DNA of 64,000 bases from Thiorhodovibrio frisius (GTDB lineage Bacteria; Pseudomonadota; Gammaproteobacteria; Chromatiales; Chromatiaceae), in the NCBI RefSeq assembly GCF_033954835.1, contig NZ_CP121471.1, positions 682,001-746,000 on the forward strand. Reading direction: 5' to 3'. The notes beneath the pieces are model-generated. The model worked only from the letters and a program-made list of their open reading frames with translations, had not been told where the DNA came from and did no database searches. Position numbers and translations under genes: made by a program. Shown in pieces: positions 28,474 to 37,183 of this stretch. The number at the start of each line of letters is the position of its first letter. Within the stretch, counting starts at the first letter, position 1.

Positions 28474-29841
28474 ATGGATTTACTGCTCAAACTCGGTGCC
28501 TTTCTGGTCGTTATCGCCATTCTGATTACGGTCCATGAATTTGGCCACTTTTGGGTGGCGCGTCGGCTTGGCGTCAAGGTGCTGCGCTTTTCGCTCGGTT
28601 TTGGGCGTCCGCTGCTGACCTGGCATCGTCGGGGCGATGAAACCGAATATGTCCTCGCGGCCTGGCCCATCGGCGGCTATGTCAAGATGGTCGATGAGCG
28701 CGAGGAGGAGGTTGTCGACCCCGCCGATCTGCCGCGCGCCTTCAATCGTCAGGCGCTGTGGAAACGCTCGGCTATTGTCGCAGCCGGTCCACTTGCCAAC
28801 TTTCTGTTTGCTTTTCTGATTTACTGGTTGGTGCTCATGGCCGGTGAGTCTGGTGTGCGGCCCGAGGTGGGCGAGGTGCTGCCTGAGTCCATCGCCGCCA
28901 GCGCCGGCTTCACCCCAGGCGATCTGATCGAGCGGGTCGATCAGCGTGACACCCGAACCTGGAGTGCCGTCTGGTTTGCGTTGCTCCAAGGGGCATTTGG
29001 TGGCGAGGATGTCCTGGTGCGTGTGCGCGATGAGGCGGGCGCGGCACAGGATCGCTGGCTACCCAGTGCCGAGCTTGGGGGGCTGGACCCGGCGCGAGGG
29101 TTTTTGACCTCTGTTGGCTTGGTCGGACCGCGCCCCGTGCTGCCACCGGTCATCGGCGAGACGGTGCCCGGGCAGCCGGCGCTCGAGGCCGGCCTGCAAG
29201 CAGGTGACCGGATCACCGCGATCAATGGCCGAGCAATAAGGGTATGGGAGGATCTGGTCGAGTCCGTGCGAGCCCATCCGGGGCAGCGGCTGAATTTTCA
29301 GATCGAGCGAGCTGCGGATACCCTGCTGATTCCCGTGGTGCCGGCGGTGATTACTGAAGGTGATGAACGTTTCGGGCGCATTGGTGCCGGGCCACAAGTA
29401 CCGGACGATCTGCTCGAGAATCAACAGGTGGTGGTGCGGCTTGGTCCCCTGGCTGCGGCTGGTGCGGCCGCGACACGAATCACCGATGTCTCCGTGCTGA
29501 CCTTACGTCTCATCGGTCGCATGCTGACTGGGCGTGTCTCGGTTGAGAATCTGAGCAGCCCGATTGGCATCGCTGATGCGGCCGGGCGCACGGCGCAGGT
29601 TGGTTTTGAACCTTTCGTGAAATTTCTGGCGCTGCTTAGCGTCAGTCTTGGGCTGCTGAATCTGCTGCCGGTGCCGGTGCTCGATGGGGGGCATCTGCTG
29701 TTTTTCGCGGTGGAAGCCGTCATTCGCCGTCCGCTCCCGGACGTTGTGATGGAACAGGGCCAGCGCCTGGGGATCGCACTGCTTGTCGGACTGATGACGC
29801 TGGCTTTCTACGTCGATATCGCGCGTTTTCTCGGTCTATGA
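28474..29841 (+). CDS. rseP: Site-2 intramembrane zinc metalloprotease RseP
   Basis: 455 residues. The zinc site HEFGH lies in the first membrane helix (VHEFGHFWVARRLG), and the second catalytic motif NLLPVPVLDGGHLLF in the third transmembrane region. Two PDZ domains lie between (about 110-205 and 215-305). It cuts anti-sigma factor RseA and remnant signal peptides in the inner membrane and thereby releases sigma E. It directly precedes bamA, whose misassembly product activates this pathway in E. coli. Confidence 0.97.
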   Translation: MDLLLKLGAFLVVIAILITVHEFGHFWVARRLGVKVLRFSLGFGRPLLTWHRRGDETEYVLAAWPIGGYVKMVDEREEEVVDPADLPRAFNRQALWKRSAIVAAGPLANFLFAFLIYWLVLMAGESGVRPEVGEVLPESIAASAGFTPGDLIERVDQRDTRTWSAVWFALLQGAFGGEDVLVRVRDEAGAAQDRWLPSAELGGLDPARGFLTSVGLVGPRPVLPPVIGETVPGQPALEAGLQAGDRITAINGRAIRVWEDLVESVRAHPGQRLNFQIERAADTLLIPVVPAVITEGDERFGRIGAGPQVPDDLLENQQVVVRLGPLAAAGAAATRITDVSVLTLRLIGRMLTGRVSVENLSSPIGIADAAGRTAQVGFEPFVKFLALLSVSLGLLNLLPVPVLDGGHLLFFAVEAVIRRPLPDVVMEQGQRLGIALLVGLMTLAFYVDIARFLGL

Positions 29842-29842
29842 C

Positions 29843-29872
29843 TTGGGGCAGTTACGGGATTTCCCTTATACT
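29843..29872 (+). promoter_or_regulatory. Candidate promoter before bamA
   Basis: TTGGGG at 29843-29848 and TATACT at 29867-29872 with an 18-nt spacer. It overlaps the end of rseP by a few bases and could give an internal start for the bamA-lpx part of the operon. The -35 box is weak. Confidence 0.32.
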
Positions 29873-29916
29873 AGCGCCCTTGGTCTGCCAATTTTTCCGA
29901 CAATGCATCCACTGCC

Positions 29917-32274
29917 ATGCATCCTAATGAGGTTGAAGCTGTGCCAAAGCTGATCAAACGCAGGATACCGCGATACGCGGGCGCGCTCAGCCTGCTGTTG
30001 CTGGCATCCTTCTGGGCGGGAACCGCCTCCGCCCAGTTCCGCATTGCCGATATTCGCGTCGAGGGACTGCAGCGAGTCTCTGCCGGCACCGTCTTTTCCT
30101 ATCTTCCGGTGCAGATTGACGATACGGTGGCGGATGATGTCACGGCAGACATTATTCGCTCACTGTATGCTACCGGTTTTTTCGATGATGTGAAGGTCGA
30201 GCGTGATGCCAATGTGCTGGTCATCTGGGTGCGAGAGCGTCCAGCCGTGGCCCAAATTGACATCGTTGGTAATAAATCCATCAAGACCGAGGATCTCGAA
30301 GAAGGGTTGAAGGAAATCGGCCTGGCCGAGGGGCGCGTGTTCAACCGCTCGGTTCTTGATCGTATCGAGCAGGAGCTGCGTCGGCAGTATTTTGCCGCTG
30401 GTAAGTACGGGATGGATGTCGAGTCCACCGTCTCGCCGCTGGAGCGCAACCGGGTGGCTGTGCGTATCCAGGTCACCGAGGGGCTGACCGCGCGGCTCAA
30501 GCAGGTCAATATCATCGGCAACAAGGATTTCAAGGAAAAGACCCTGCTCAAGCAGTTCAAGCTGGGGCCGACCAATTGGAGTTCCTTCTACTCAAAAAAT
30601 GACCGCTATGCCAAGGAGAAGCTTGCCGGGGATTTGGAAGCCCTGCGCTCGTTCTATCTTGATCGCGGTTATATCAACTTTCAGATTACCTCGACCCAGG
30701 TCACCATCAGTCCGGATAAAAATGATATCTATGTGACCATTGGTATCGACGAGGGCGAAGTCTTTCACGTCAGCGACATCCGCCTGGCTGGTGACCCATC
30801 GGTGCCGGTTGAGCAGCTGTTTCCGCTGATCCAGATGCAGCGTGGCACGGTGTTCTCACGCAAGGCCGCGAGCGAGAGCGCCGAGCGGATTTCCGATCTG
30901 CTCGGCAACGAGGGCTATGCTTTTGCCAACGTCAATACGGTGCCCGAGGTTGATGCCGAAAACAAAACCGTCGCGGTGACCTTCTTCGTCGATCCGGGTA
31001 AGCGGGTTTATGTTCGCCGTGTCAATATGCGGGGCAACACCCGCACTCGTGATGAAGTGCTGCGCCGTGAGATGCGTCAGCTCGAGACCGCCTGGTTCTC
31101 TGCTGACCGGGTGGAACAGTCGCGCGAGCGACTGAAGCGGCTGGGCTTTTTCGATGATGTGACGGTCGAAACGCCGGCAGTGCCCGGCTCGCCCGATCTG
31201 GTCGATGTGGATGTGACCGTCAAGGAAAAACCCTCCGGTAACCTGCTTGCCGGTGTCGGTTATTCGCAATCGGACGGGATTCTGTTCAATACCAGCATCT
31301 CCCAGAATAATTTTCTTGGGACCGGCAAACAGGTGTCCTTTGCCTTCAATGCCAGCAGCGGTAATCAACTTTATCAGCTGGCCTACACTAACCCTTATTA
31401 CACGGTCGATGGGATCAGTCGCGGATTTAATCTGATGTATCAGACGACAAATTACGACGATACCATCGGCGCCGACTATTCGACCGATGTTGGCTTAGCG
31501 GGAGTGAATTTTGGCTTGCCGATTTCCGATACCAGCCGGGCCGGTTTTGGCGCCCGTTACCAATATACGAACTTTTTTGCTGGCGATTACTCCGCGTTGG
31601 CTAAGGACTTTGTTGCTCAAAACGGAACGGAATACAATGATTTTTTCTTGAGCGCAAGTTACACGAAAGACTCTCGCGACTCGGCGGTCTTCCCAACCAA
31701 GGGCACGTTGCAGTCCCTTTATGGTGAGGTCGCAGTCCCGGGCAGCGATCTGGAGTTCTACCGCATCACCTATCGTGGGCGGCAGTACATACCCCTGACC
31801 CAGCGTTTCACCTTCGCGCTGCGCGCAGAGTTCGGCTACGGCGGTGGCTATGGCGATACGAGTGCAATGCCGTTTTTTAACAATTTTTATGCTGGCGGGC
31901 CGGGTTCGGTACGCGGTTGGGAGGCTTACTCACTGGGTCCGCGTGAAACCACGCAAGAGAACGATCCAGTGGGCGGTAACATGAAGCTGACCGGCAGCGT
32001 GGAATTATTCGCACCGCCTCCGGTTGGCGGGAAATTTGCGGACACTCTGCGCTTGGGAGCCTTTTTCGATTTTGGCAATGTGTGGTGGACGGAGCCCTCC
32101 GACCTGGTTGCCCCGACGGGCTTCGACCTAGGGGAGCTTCGGTATTCCGCAGGTCTGTCGTTGGCCTGGCTGTCCCCTGTGGGCGCTTTGTCACTTAGCT
32201 TCGCCTATCCGATTAACCCGCAGAGTGGGGATGACACGCAGGTGTTCCAGTTCTCCTTTGGACAGAATTTCTGA
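29917..32274 (+). CDS. bamA: Outer membrane protein assembly factor BamA
   Basis: 785 residues from ATG 29917; an in-frame GTG at 29941 would start directly at the signal peptide (KLIKRRIPRYAGALSLLLLASF) and is a plausible alternative. Mature protein: QFRIADIRVEGLQRVSAGTVF opens the first of five POTRA domains, and the C-terminal half is the Omp85 barrel with the VRGWEAYSLGPR loop-6 motif and a terminal aromatic (QFSFGQNF). It folds beta-barrel proteins into the outer membrane. It is followed by the chaperone gene skp as in most relatives. Confidence 0.97.
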   Translation: MHPNEVEAVPKLIKRRIPRYAGALSLLLLASFWAGTASAQFRIADIRVEGLQRVSAGTVFSYLPVQIDDTVADDVTADIIRSLYATGFFDDVKVERDANVLVIWVRERPAVAQIDIVGNKSIKTEDLEEGLKEIGLAEGRVFNRSVLDRIEQELRRQYFAAGKYGMDVESTVSPLERNRVAVRIQVTEGLTARLKQVNIIGNKDFKEKTLLKQFKLGPTNWSSFYSKNDRYAKEKLAGDLEALRSFYLDRGYINFQITSTQVTISPDKNDIYVTIGIDEGEVFHVSDIRLAGDPSVPVEQLFPLIQMQRGTVFSRKAASESAERISDLLGNEGYAFANVNTVPEVDAENKTVAVTFFVDPGKRVYVRRVNMRGNTRTRDEVLRREMRQLETAWFSADRVEQSRERLKRLGFFDDVTVETPAVPGSPDLVDVDVTVKEKPSGNLLAGVGYSQSDGILFNTSISQNNFLGTGKQVSFAFNASSGNQLYQLAYTNPYYTVDGISRGFNLMYQTTNYDDTIGADYSTDVGLAGVNFGLPISDTSRAGFGARYQYTNFFAGDYSALAKDFVAQNGTEYNDFFLSASYTKDSRDSAVFPTKGTLQSLYGEVAVPGSDLEFYRITYRGRQYIPLTQRFTFALRAEFGYGGGYGDTSAMPFFNNFYAGGPGSVRGWEAYSLGPRETTQENDPVGGNMKLTGSVELFAPPPVGGKFADTLRLGAFFDFGNVWWTEPSDLVAPTGFDLGELRYSAGLSLAWLSPVGALSLSFAYPINPQSGDDTQVFQFSFGQNF

Positions 32275-32339
32275 TCGGCAGAATTTTGATCAACAGCATT
32301 CTGATTGCTAATAACTTTTTATCGGGGAGTGCCAGTTTT

Positions 32340-32885
32340 ATGCAGCCTCTGGCGATGCGAGCCCTGGTCCGGATCGGGTTTCTGGCGATTTTTGTGAGCG
32401 GTGCTCTCTGGGCGGAGCCGTCAGATGAGCTGGGGGCGACTCTGCGTATTGCCGTTGTCGACCCGAATCGGATCGTCGAAGAATCGCCGCAGTACGAGTC
32501 AGCCCGGCAGGTGCTCCTAGAGGAATTGAAAGAGCGTGAAAGTGCCTTGCTCGATCAGCAGGAGGGAATCGACAGGCTGCAAAAACGTCTCGAGCGCGAC
32601 GCCGCATTGATGAGTGAGGATGAGTTGCAGCGATTGCAGAACGATATTCGCTCGCGCACGCGGCGCCTGCGCTATGAGAAAGAGGAAATGCAGGAGGACT
32701 TTGCGTTGCGCAAAAACGAATTGCGCACGCGCTTGGTCAAGCAGGTAGAGGAAGTCGTCGCACAGATTGCGCGAGAGAAGGACATTGATCTGATTTTAAC
32801 CGATGGCGTGGTCTATTTTAGCGAACGCATGGATGTGTCTGCGGAAATCATCGAGCGCCTCAAACGGGAGTTTGCTGACCGCTAA
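32340..32885 (+). CDS. skp: Periplasmic chaperone Skp/OmpH family
   Basis: 181 residues from ATG 32340 with GGGGAG upstream. Signal peptide (RALVRIGFLAIFVSGALWA) then the OmpH core: LRIAVVDPNRIVEESPQ, a long charged coiled coil (about 65-140) and the closing DLILTDGVVYFSERMDVSAEI. Trimeric holdase that carries unfolded outer-membrane proteins to BamA. Its position between bamA and lpxD is the conserved one. Confidence 0.93.
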   Translation: MQPLAMRALVRIGFLAIFVSGALWAEPSDELGATLRIAVVDPNRIVEESPQYESARQVLLEELKERESALLDQQEGIDRLQKRLERDAALMSEDELQRLQNDIRSRTRRLRYEKEEMQEDFALRKNELRTRLVKQVEEVVAQIAREKDIDLILTDGVVYFSERMDVSAEIIERLKREFADR

Positions 32886-32920
32886 TGGCGGTTTGGCGCC
32901 GTTGAGGAGTTCCCAGCAGA

Positions 32921-33994
32921 GTGACCATACCACTAGCGGAGTTGGCGGAGCGTATTGGCGCCAAGTTGATGGGTGATGGCAGCATTTGCGTGTCTCGGGT
33001 CGCGACGCTTGAGCGCGCGACTAGCGACTGTCTAACCTTTTTCGGCGATCAAAAGCTGCGTGATCGCTTGTCGCAGACCTCCGCTGCTGCGGTGATCCTG
33101 AAGTCTGATGATATGCCGGAGTGTCCGGCAGAGGCGCTGGTATCGGACAATCCCTATCTGACCTTTGCGCGCGCCATTGAGGTTCTGCACCCGCCAGCAC
33201 GGTTGGCGCCAGGCTGCCATCCGAGCGCGGTGATCAGTGCCGGAGCGCGCATTGATCCGAGTGCATCCCTGGGTCCTCTGTGTGTGATCGAACAGGATGT
33301 CGAGATCGGCCCTCGCGTCCAGATTGGCCCCGGCTGTATTGTGCTGGCTGGGGCGCGCATTGGCGCTGATAGTCGTCTGGTCGCCCGTGTGGTGGTGTGC
33401 GAAAACTCCGTAATCGGCGAGCGCGCGCTTTTGCATCCTGGCGCCGTGGTCGGTCGTGAGGGCTTTGGTTTCGCCCGGGACGGAGAGCGCTGGGTGCGGA
33501 TGGGTCAGATCGGGCGCGCGGTCTTAGGGGATGATGTCGAGGTCGGCGTGAATTCCGCCGTGGATCGCGGCGCGATCGAAGATACCTACATCGGCGATGG
33601 CGTCAAGATCGATAGCCTGGTGCAGATCGGGCACAATGTGCGGGTCGGCGAAAACACCGCGATGGCGGCCTGTAGTGGCATCTCAGGGTCCACTCGCATT
33701 GGGCGCAACTGCACACTAGCGGGCGCGGTCGGTATGGCTGGCCATCTGAGCATTGCCGATAATGTGCATTTTTCCGGCATGGCGATGGTGACTCGTTCCG
33801 TTCGCCAGAGCGGGGTTTACAGCAGTGGTATTCCGGCGATGCCGGCCGCAGATTGGCGACGTCAGGTGGCGCGCTTTCGGCAGCTCGATGAAATGGCGCG
33901 GCGTCTGAAGCGGCTTGAGGCGCGTCTTGCCGAACTGATGCCTGAGGGCAGTGAGATCTCTGACGCCGCTGGGTCCCAGGGTGCTCACGAATGA
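32921..33994 (+). CDS. lpxD: UDP-3-O-(3-hydroxyacyl)glucosamine N-acyltransferase
   Basis: 357 residues from GTG 32921, GAGGAG 12 nt upstream. N-terminal uridine-binding domain (LTFFGDQKLRDRL), then a left-handed beta helix of hexapeptide repeats, with GREGFGFARDGERW and the catalytic histidine in VQIGHNVRVGENT, and a C-terminal helix. Third step of lipid A synthesis, adding the second acyl chain. About 15 extra residues follow the C-terminal helix. Confidence 0.96.
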   Translation: MTIPLAELAERIGAKLMGDGSICVSRVATLERATSDCLTFFGDQKLRDRLSQTSAAAVILKSDDMPECPAEALVSDNPYLTFARAIEVLHPPARLAPGCHPSAVISAGARIDPSASLGPLCVIEQDVEIGPRVQIGPGCIVLAGARIGADSRLVARVVVCENSVIGERALLHPGAVVGREGFGFARDGERWVRMGQIGRAVLGDDVEVGVNSAVDRGAIEDTYIGDGVKIDSLVQIGHNVRVGENTAMAACSGISGSTRIGRNCTLAGAVGMAGHLSIADNVHFSGMAMVTRSVRQSGVYSSGIPAMPAADWRRQVARFRQLDEMARRLKRLEARLAELMPEGSEISDAAGSQGAHE

Positions 33995-34040
33995 TTTTTG
34001 TGATCGGTGACGACTCGGTAGTGGGTTCTTGGAGGCTACT

Positions 34041-34484
34041 TTGGTAATTATGGATATTCACAAGGTGATGAGCTTATTGCCGCACCGCTATCCCTTTCTG
34101 TTGGTGGACCGGGTGGTGGAGTTTGAGCCGGACCAACGGCTGCTCGCGCTCAAGAATGTCACCTTCAACGAGCCTTTCTTTACCGGGCATTTCCCGGTGC
34201 GCCCGGTGATGCCCGGGGTGCTGATCGTGGAGGCCATGGCACAAGCCACCGGGCTTTTGGCCATGGCGTCGCGACCGGACGAAGTGAGCGAAAAGTCCTT
34301 GTATTATTTTGTCGGAATCGACAAGGCGCGCTTCAAGCGGCCGGTTGAACCAGGCGATCAGTTGTTTCTGGAAGTCACCCTGAAGCAGGTGCGCCGTGGT
34401 ATCTGGAAATTCGACGGCGTGGCGCGGGTCGATGATAACCTGGTCGCGACAGCCGAAATTATGTGCACGGCGCGGGATTTCTAA
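34041..34484 (+). CDS. fabZ: 3-hydroxyacyl-[acyl-carrier-protein] dehydratase FabZ
   Basis: 147 residues if started at TTG 34041, which has GGAGG 5 nt upstream; ATG 34050, the usual family start ([20 protein letters not shown]), lies 14 nt from that site. Catalytic histidine and glutamate are in [22 protein letters not shown]. It removes water from 3-hydroxyacyl-ACP in fatty-acid synthesis, competing with LpxA for 3-hydroxymyristoyl-ACP, which explains its place between lpxD and lpxA. Confidence 0.96.
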   Translation: MVIMDIHKVMSLLPHRYPFLLVDRVVEFEPDQRLLALKNVTFNEPFFTGHFPVRPVMPGVLIVEAMAQATGLLAMASRPDEVSEKSLYYFVGIDKARFKRPVEPGDQLFLEVTLKQVRRGIWKFDGVARVDDNLVATAEIMCTARDF

Positions 34485-34487
34485 TCC

Positions 34488-35258
34488 TTGATTCATCCGA
34501 GCGCGGTTATCGACCCCGATGCCGATCTGCATCCGGAGGTGGAGGTCGGCCCCTTTGCGGTGATCGGCGCCGAGGTCAGCATTGGCCGCGGCTGTCGTAT
34601 TGGCTCGCATGCGGTCATCAAAGGGCCGACGCGTATCGGAGAAGACAATCAGATTTATCAGTTCGCGGTGGTCGGAGAGGTGCCGCAGGACAAGAAATTT
34701 GCCGGCGAGCGCTCCGAGCTGGTCATTGGTGATCGCAATGTGATTCGGGAGTTCGCCACCCTGCATCGCGGTACTGCTCAGGATCAGGGCGTGACCCGCA
34801 TTGGCAATGACAATCTGCTCATGGCCTATACCCATGTCGCTCACGACTGCCGAATCGGCAACAATGCGATCATGGCCAATGCTGCCTCGCTCGGTGGTCA
34901 TATCCAGATCGACGACTGGGCGATTCTGGGCGGCTTTACCATCGTGCATCAGTTTTGCCGCCTGGGTACCCACTGCTTTACCTCCATGGGCTCTGTGGTG
35001 AGTAAAGACATTCCGCCTTTTGTTACCGTTAGCGGGCATCCGGCACGAGCGCGTGGTGTGAATGTCGAAGGGCTGCGCCGTCGGAATTTCAGCGCCGAGC
35101 GGATCGCGCTGATTCGCCAAGGGTATCGATTGCTCTATCGGTCCGGGTTATTGATCGATGACGCTGTCGCGCGCCTGCGCGACATGGGCGCGGAGGCACC
35201 GGACCTGGCTCTGATGGCGGATTTCGTCGCTGCCCGGGCGCGCAGTCTGCTGCGCTGA
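34488..35258 (+). CDS. lpxA: UDP-N-acetylglucosamine acyltransferase
   Basis: 256 residues from TTG 34488, 3 nt after fabZ. Hexapeptide-repeat beta helix: IHPSAVIDPDADLHPEVEVGP, then catalytic histidine in YTHVAHDCRIGNNAIMAN, and GGFTIVHQFCRLGTHCFT. The C-terminal helical part LRRRNFSAERIALIRQGYRLLYRSG is typical. First committed step of lipid A synthesis. There is no ATG near the conserved N-terminus, so the TTG is well supported. Confidence 0.96.
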   Translation: MIHPSAVIDPDADLHPEVEVGPFAVIGAEVSIGRGCRIGSHAVIKGPTRIGEDNQIYQFAVVGEVPQDKKFAGERSELVIGDRNVIREFATLHRGTAQDQGVTRIGNDNLLMAYTHVAHDCRIGNNAIMANAASLGGHIQIDDWAILGGFTIVHQFCRLGTHCFTSMGSVVSKDIPPFVTVSGHPARARGVNVEGLRRRNFSAERIALIRQGYRLLYRSGLLIDDAVARLRDMGAEAPDLALMADFVAARARSLLR

Positions 35259-35303
35259 AAGGATCTCAATTGGTTGCAGGCGGCTGAAAACCTGACGCGC
35301 AAC

Positions 35304-36491
35304 ATGAGCCGCCATGCCCCATTAACCATCGCCATTGTCGCGAACGAGCCCTCGGGTGACCAGCTCGGCGCCTTGATCGCGCGCGCGCTGCGCGAACGCC
35401 GTCCCGACGCCCGCTTTGTCGGCGTGGCAGGCCCCAAGATGCTGGCCGAAGGGTGCGGAACCTGGCTGCCGATGGAGCGACTCTCTGTGATGGGCTTCGT
35501 TGAGGTGCTGAAAGAGCTTCCACGGCTGCTTCCCCTGCGCCGTGAACTGCGTGCGAAATTGCTGGCGCTTAAGCCGGATCTGTTTCTCGGTATCGATGCA
35601 CCCGACTTCAATCTGGGGCTGGAGCGCGATCTGCGCGCGGCGGGAATTCCGACCGCACATCTGGTGTGCCCGACGGTCTGGGCCTGGCGCCCCGGCCGGG
35701 TCAAGGCGATCCGCCGCGCGGTGGATTTGATGCTCAGTATCTTCCCCTTCGAGGAGGATTTTTTGCGCCAGCATCAGGTGCCGGCGCGCTATATCGGCCA
35801 TCCGCTGGCCGATGACATTCCGCTCGAGGTCGATCAGGCACAGGCACGCGCCGCCATTGGCCTTCCCGCAGCTGGGTCGTCCGTGACGGAATCTGTCGTC
35901 GCGCTCTTGCCAGGCAGCCGCCTGAGCGAGGTCGAGCGCCTCGCCGATCCCTTCATTGAAACCGCTCTGCAATGTCAGCGCGAGCGACCCGCCCTGCGTT
36001 TTGTGGTGCCTCTGGTGTCAAAGCGCATTCGTGCGGTTTTTGAAGCCCGGCTGGAGCAGCTCGGGCAAGGCCGCTTGCAGCCGCTGCTACTTGACGGGCG
36101 CTCGCGCGAGGCCATTGCCGCGGCAGACATCGTGCTGACGGCATCGGGCACCGCCACGCTTGAGACCCTGCTACTCAAGCGCCCGATGCTGGTCGGCTAT
36201 CGCGTCAATCCGCTGACCTGGGCGCTGGTCAAGGGGCTGCGTCTGGTCAAGGTGCCCTATGCCGCCATGGCCAATCTGTTGGTGGGCCAAGAGTTGGCGC
36301 CGGAGTTTCTGCAAGGGCGGTGCAACGCCGGTGAAATGGCGCCCATGCTGCTTAGACTGCTCAATGATGCGCCGCTGCGCGAAGAGATTCAGGCCGCCTA
36401 CCAGCGGGTCCATCAGCAGCTAAGACAGGACGCGGCGGCGCGCGCGGCAGATGCGTTGCTCGCGCTGATCGAAGCGCCCGGGCCGGCCTGA
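35304..36491 (+). CDS. lpxB: Lipid-A-disaccharide synthase
   Basis: 395 residues from ATG 35304. GT19 fold: IAIVANEPSGDQLGALIARAL, then MGFVEVLKELPRLL, FLGIDAPDFNLGLERDLR, CPTVWAWRPGRVKAIRRAVDLM and the acceptor region TASGTATLETLLLKRPMLVGYR. It joins UDP-2,3-diacylglucosamine and lipid X at the inner face of the inner membrane. An upstream TTG at 35274 would add ten residues. Followed 9 nt later by rnhB. Confidence 0.96.
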   Translation: MSRHAPLTIAIVANEPSGDQLGALIARALRERRPDARFVGVAGPKMLAEGCGTWLPMERLSVMGFVEVLKELPRLLPLRRELRAKLLALKPDLFLGIDAPDFNLGLERDLRAAGIPTAHLVCPTVWAWRPGRVKAIRRAVDLMLSIFPFEEDFLRQHQVPARYIGHPLADDIPLEVDQAQARAAIGLPAAGSSVTESVVALLPGSRLSEVERLADPFIETALQCQRERPALRFVVPLVSKRIRAVFEARLEQLGQGRLQPLLLDGRSREAIAAADIVLTASGTATLETLLLKRPMLVGYRVNPLTWALVKGLRLVKVPYAAMANLLVGQELAPEFLQGRCNAGEMAPMLLRLLNDAPLREEIQAAYQRVHQQLRQDAAARAADALLALIEAPGPA

Positions 36492-36500
36492 GCGTAGGCT

Positions 36501-37082
36501 GTGTCGACTGTCTTGCGCATCGCTGGCGTTGATGAAGCCGGGCGCGGTCCGCTCGCCGGCCCCGTGGTGGCCGCGGCGGTTATTCTGAACCCAAATCAGC
36601 CACTGACCGGCCTGGCCGACTCGAAAAAACTCAGCGCGACTCAGCGCGAGCATCTGGACCGGGATATTCGCGCCAGCGCGCTCGGCTATGCCATCGCTAT
36701 GGTCAGCGCGGCGGACATTGATCAGGAAAACATTCTCAACGCAAGCTTAAGAGCCATGCGCGAGGCCCTGCACGCCCTGCAACCACCGGCAGAGCACGCC
36801 CTGATCGACGGCAACCGCTGTCCACGGGACCTGCGCTGCCGGGCCGAGGCCATTGTGCGCGGCGATGCCAGCGAACCGGCCATCAGCGCCGCGTCCATAC
36901 TCGCCAAGGTGGCGCGTGACCGCTTGATGCTGGAACTCGAGGCCGAGTATCCGGGCTACGGCTTTGCACGCCACAAAGGCTATCCGACCAAGGCCCATCT
37001 GGAAGCCCTGCAACGCCTGGGGCCATGCCCCGAGCATCGTTTGAGCTTTGCGCCAGTGCGCAAGCTTATTAAACCTGTTTGA
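36501..37082 (+). CDS. rnhB: Ribonuclease HII
   Basis: 193 residues from GTG 36501. Active-site acids are in [19 protein letters not shown] (D10, E11) and ALIDGNRCP, with [15 protein letters not shown] and [19 protein letters not shown] also conserved. It nicks RNA-DNA hybrids and removes misincorporated ribonucleotides. Last gene of the macro-operon. Convergent with the YihY gene; the 101-bp gap shows no convincing terminator hairpin. Confidence 0.96.
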   Translation: MSTVLRIAGVDEAGRGPLAGPVVAAAVILNPNQPLTGLADSKKLSATQREHLDRDIRASALGYAIAMVSAADIDQENILNASLRAMREALHALQPPAEHALIDGNRCPRDLRCRAEAIVRGDASEPAISAASILAKVARDRLMLELEAEYPGYGFARHKGYPTKAHLEALQRLGPCPEHRLSFAPVRKLIKPV

Positions 37083-37183
37083 GGTGACTTGCCACAAAGA
37101 TTGTCCCGTCGGGCAACCTGCGCAGAGGCGAATTCTCTGGCCTCGTCGAGCATGCCAGGGGGAACAAGGTGTCTTCGTGCGCC

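Noticed and set aside
30856-31368. Minus-strand frame of 170 codons over bamA
   Set aside because: Antisense shadow of the POTRA and early barrel region of bamA.
34074-35120. Minus-strand open frame of 348 codons over fabZ and lpxA
   Set aside because: Antisense shadow of two certain essential genes; His-rich low-quality sequence with no domain.
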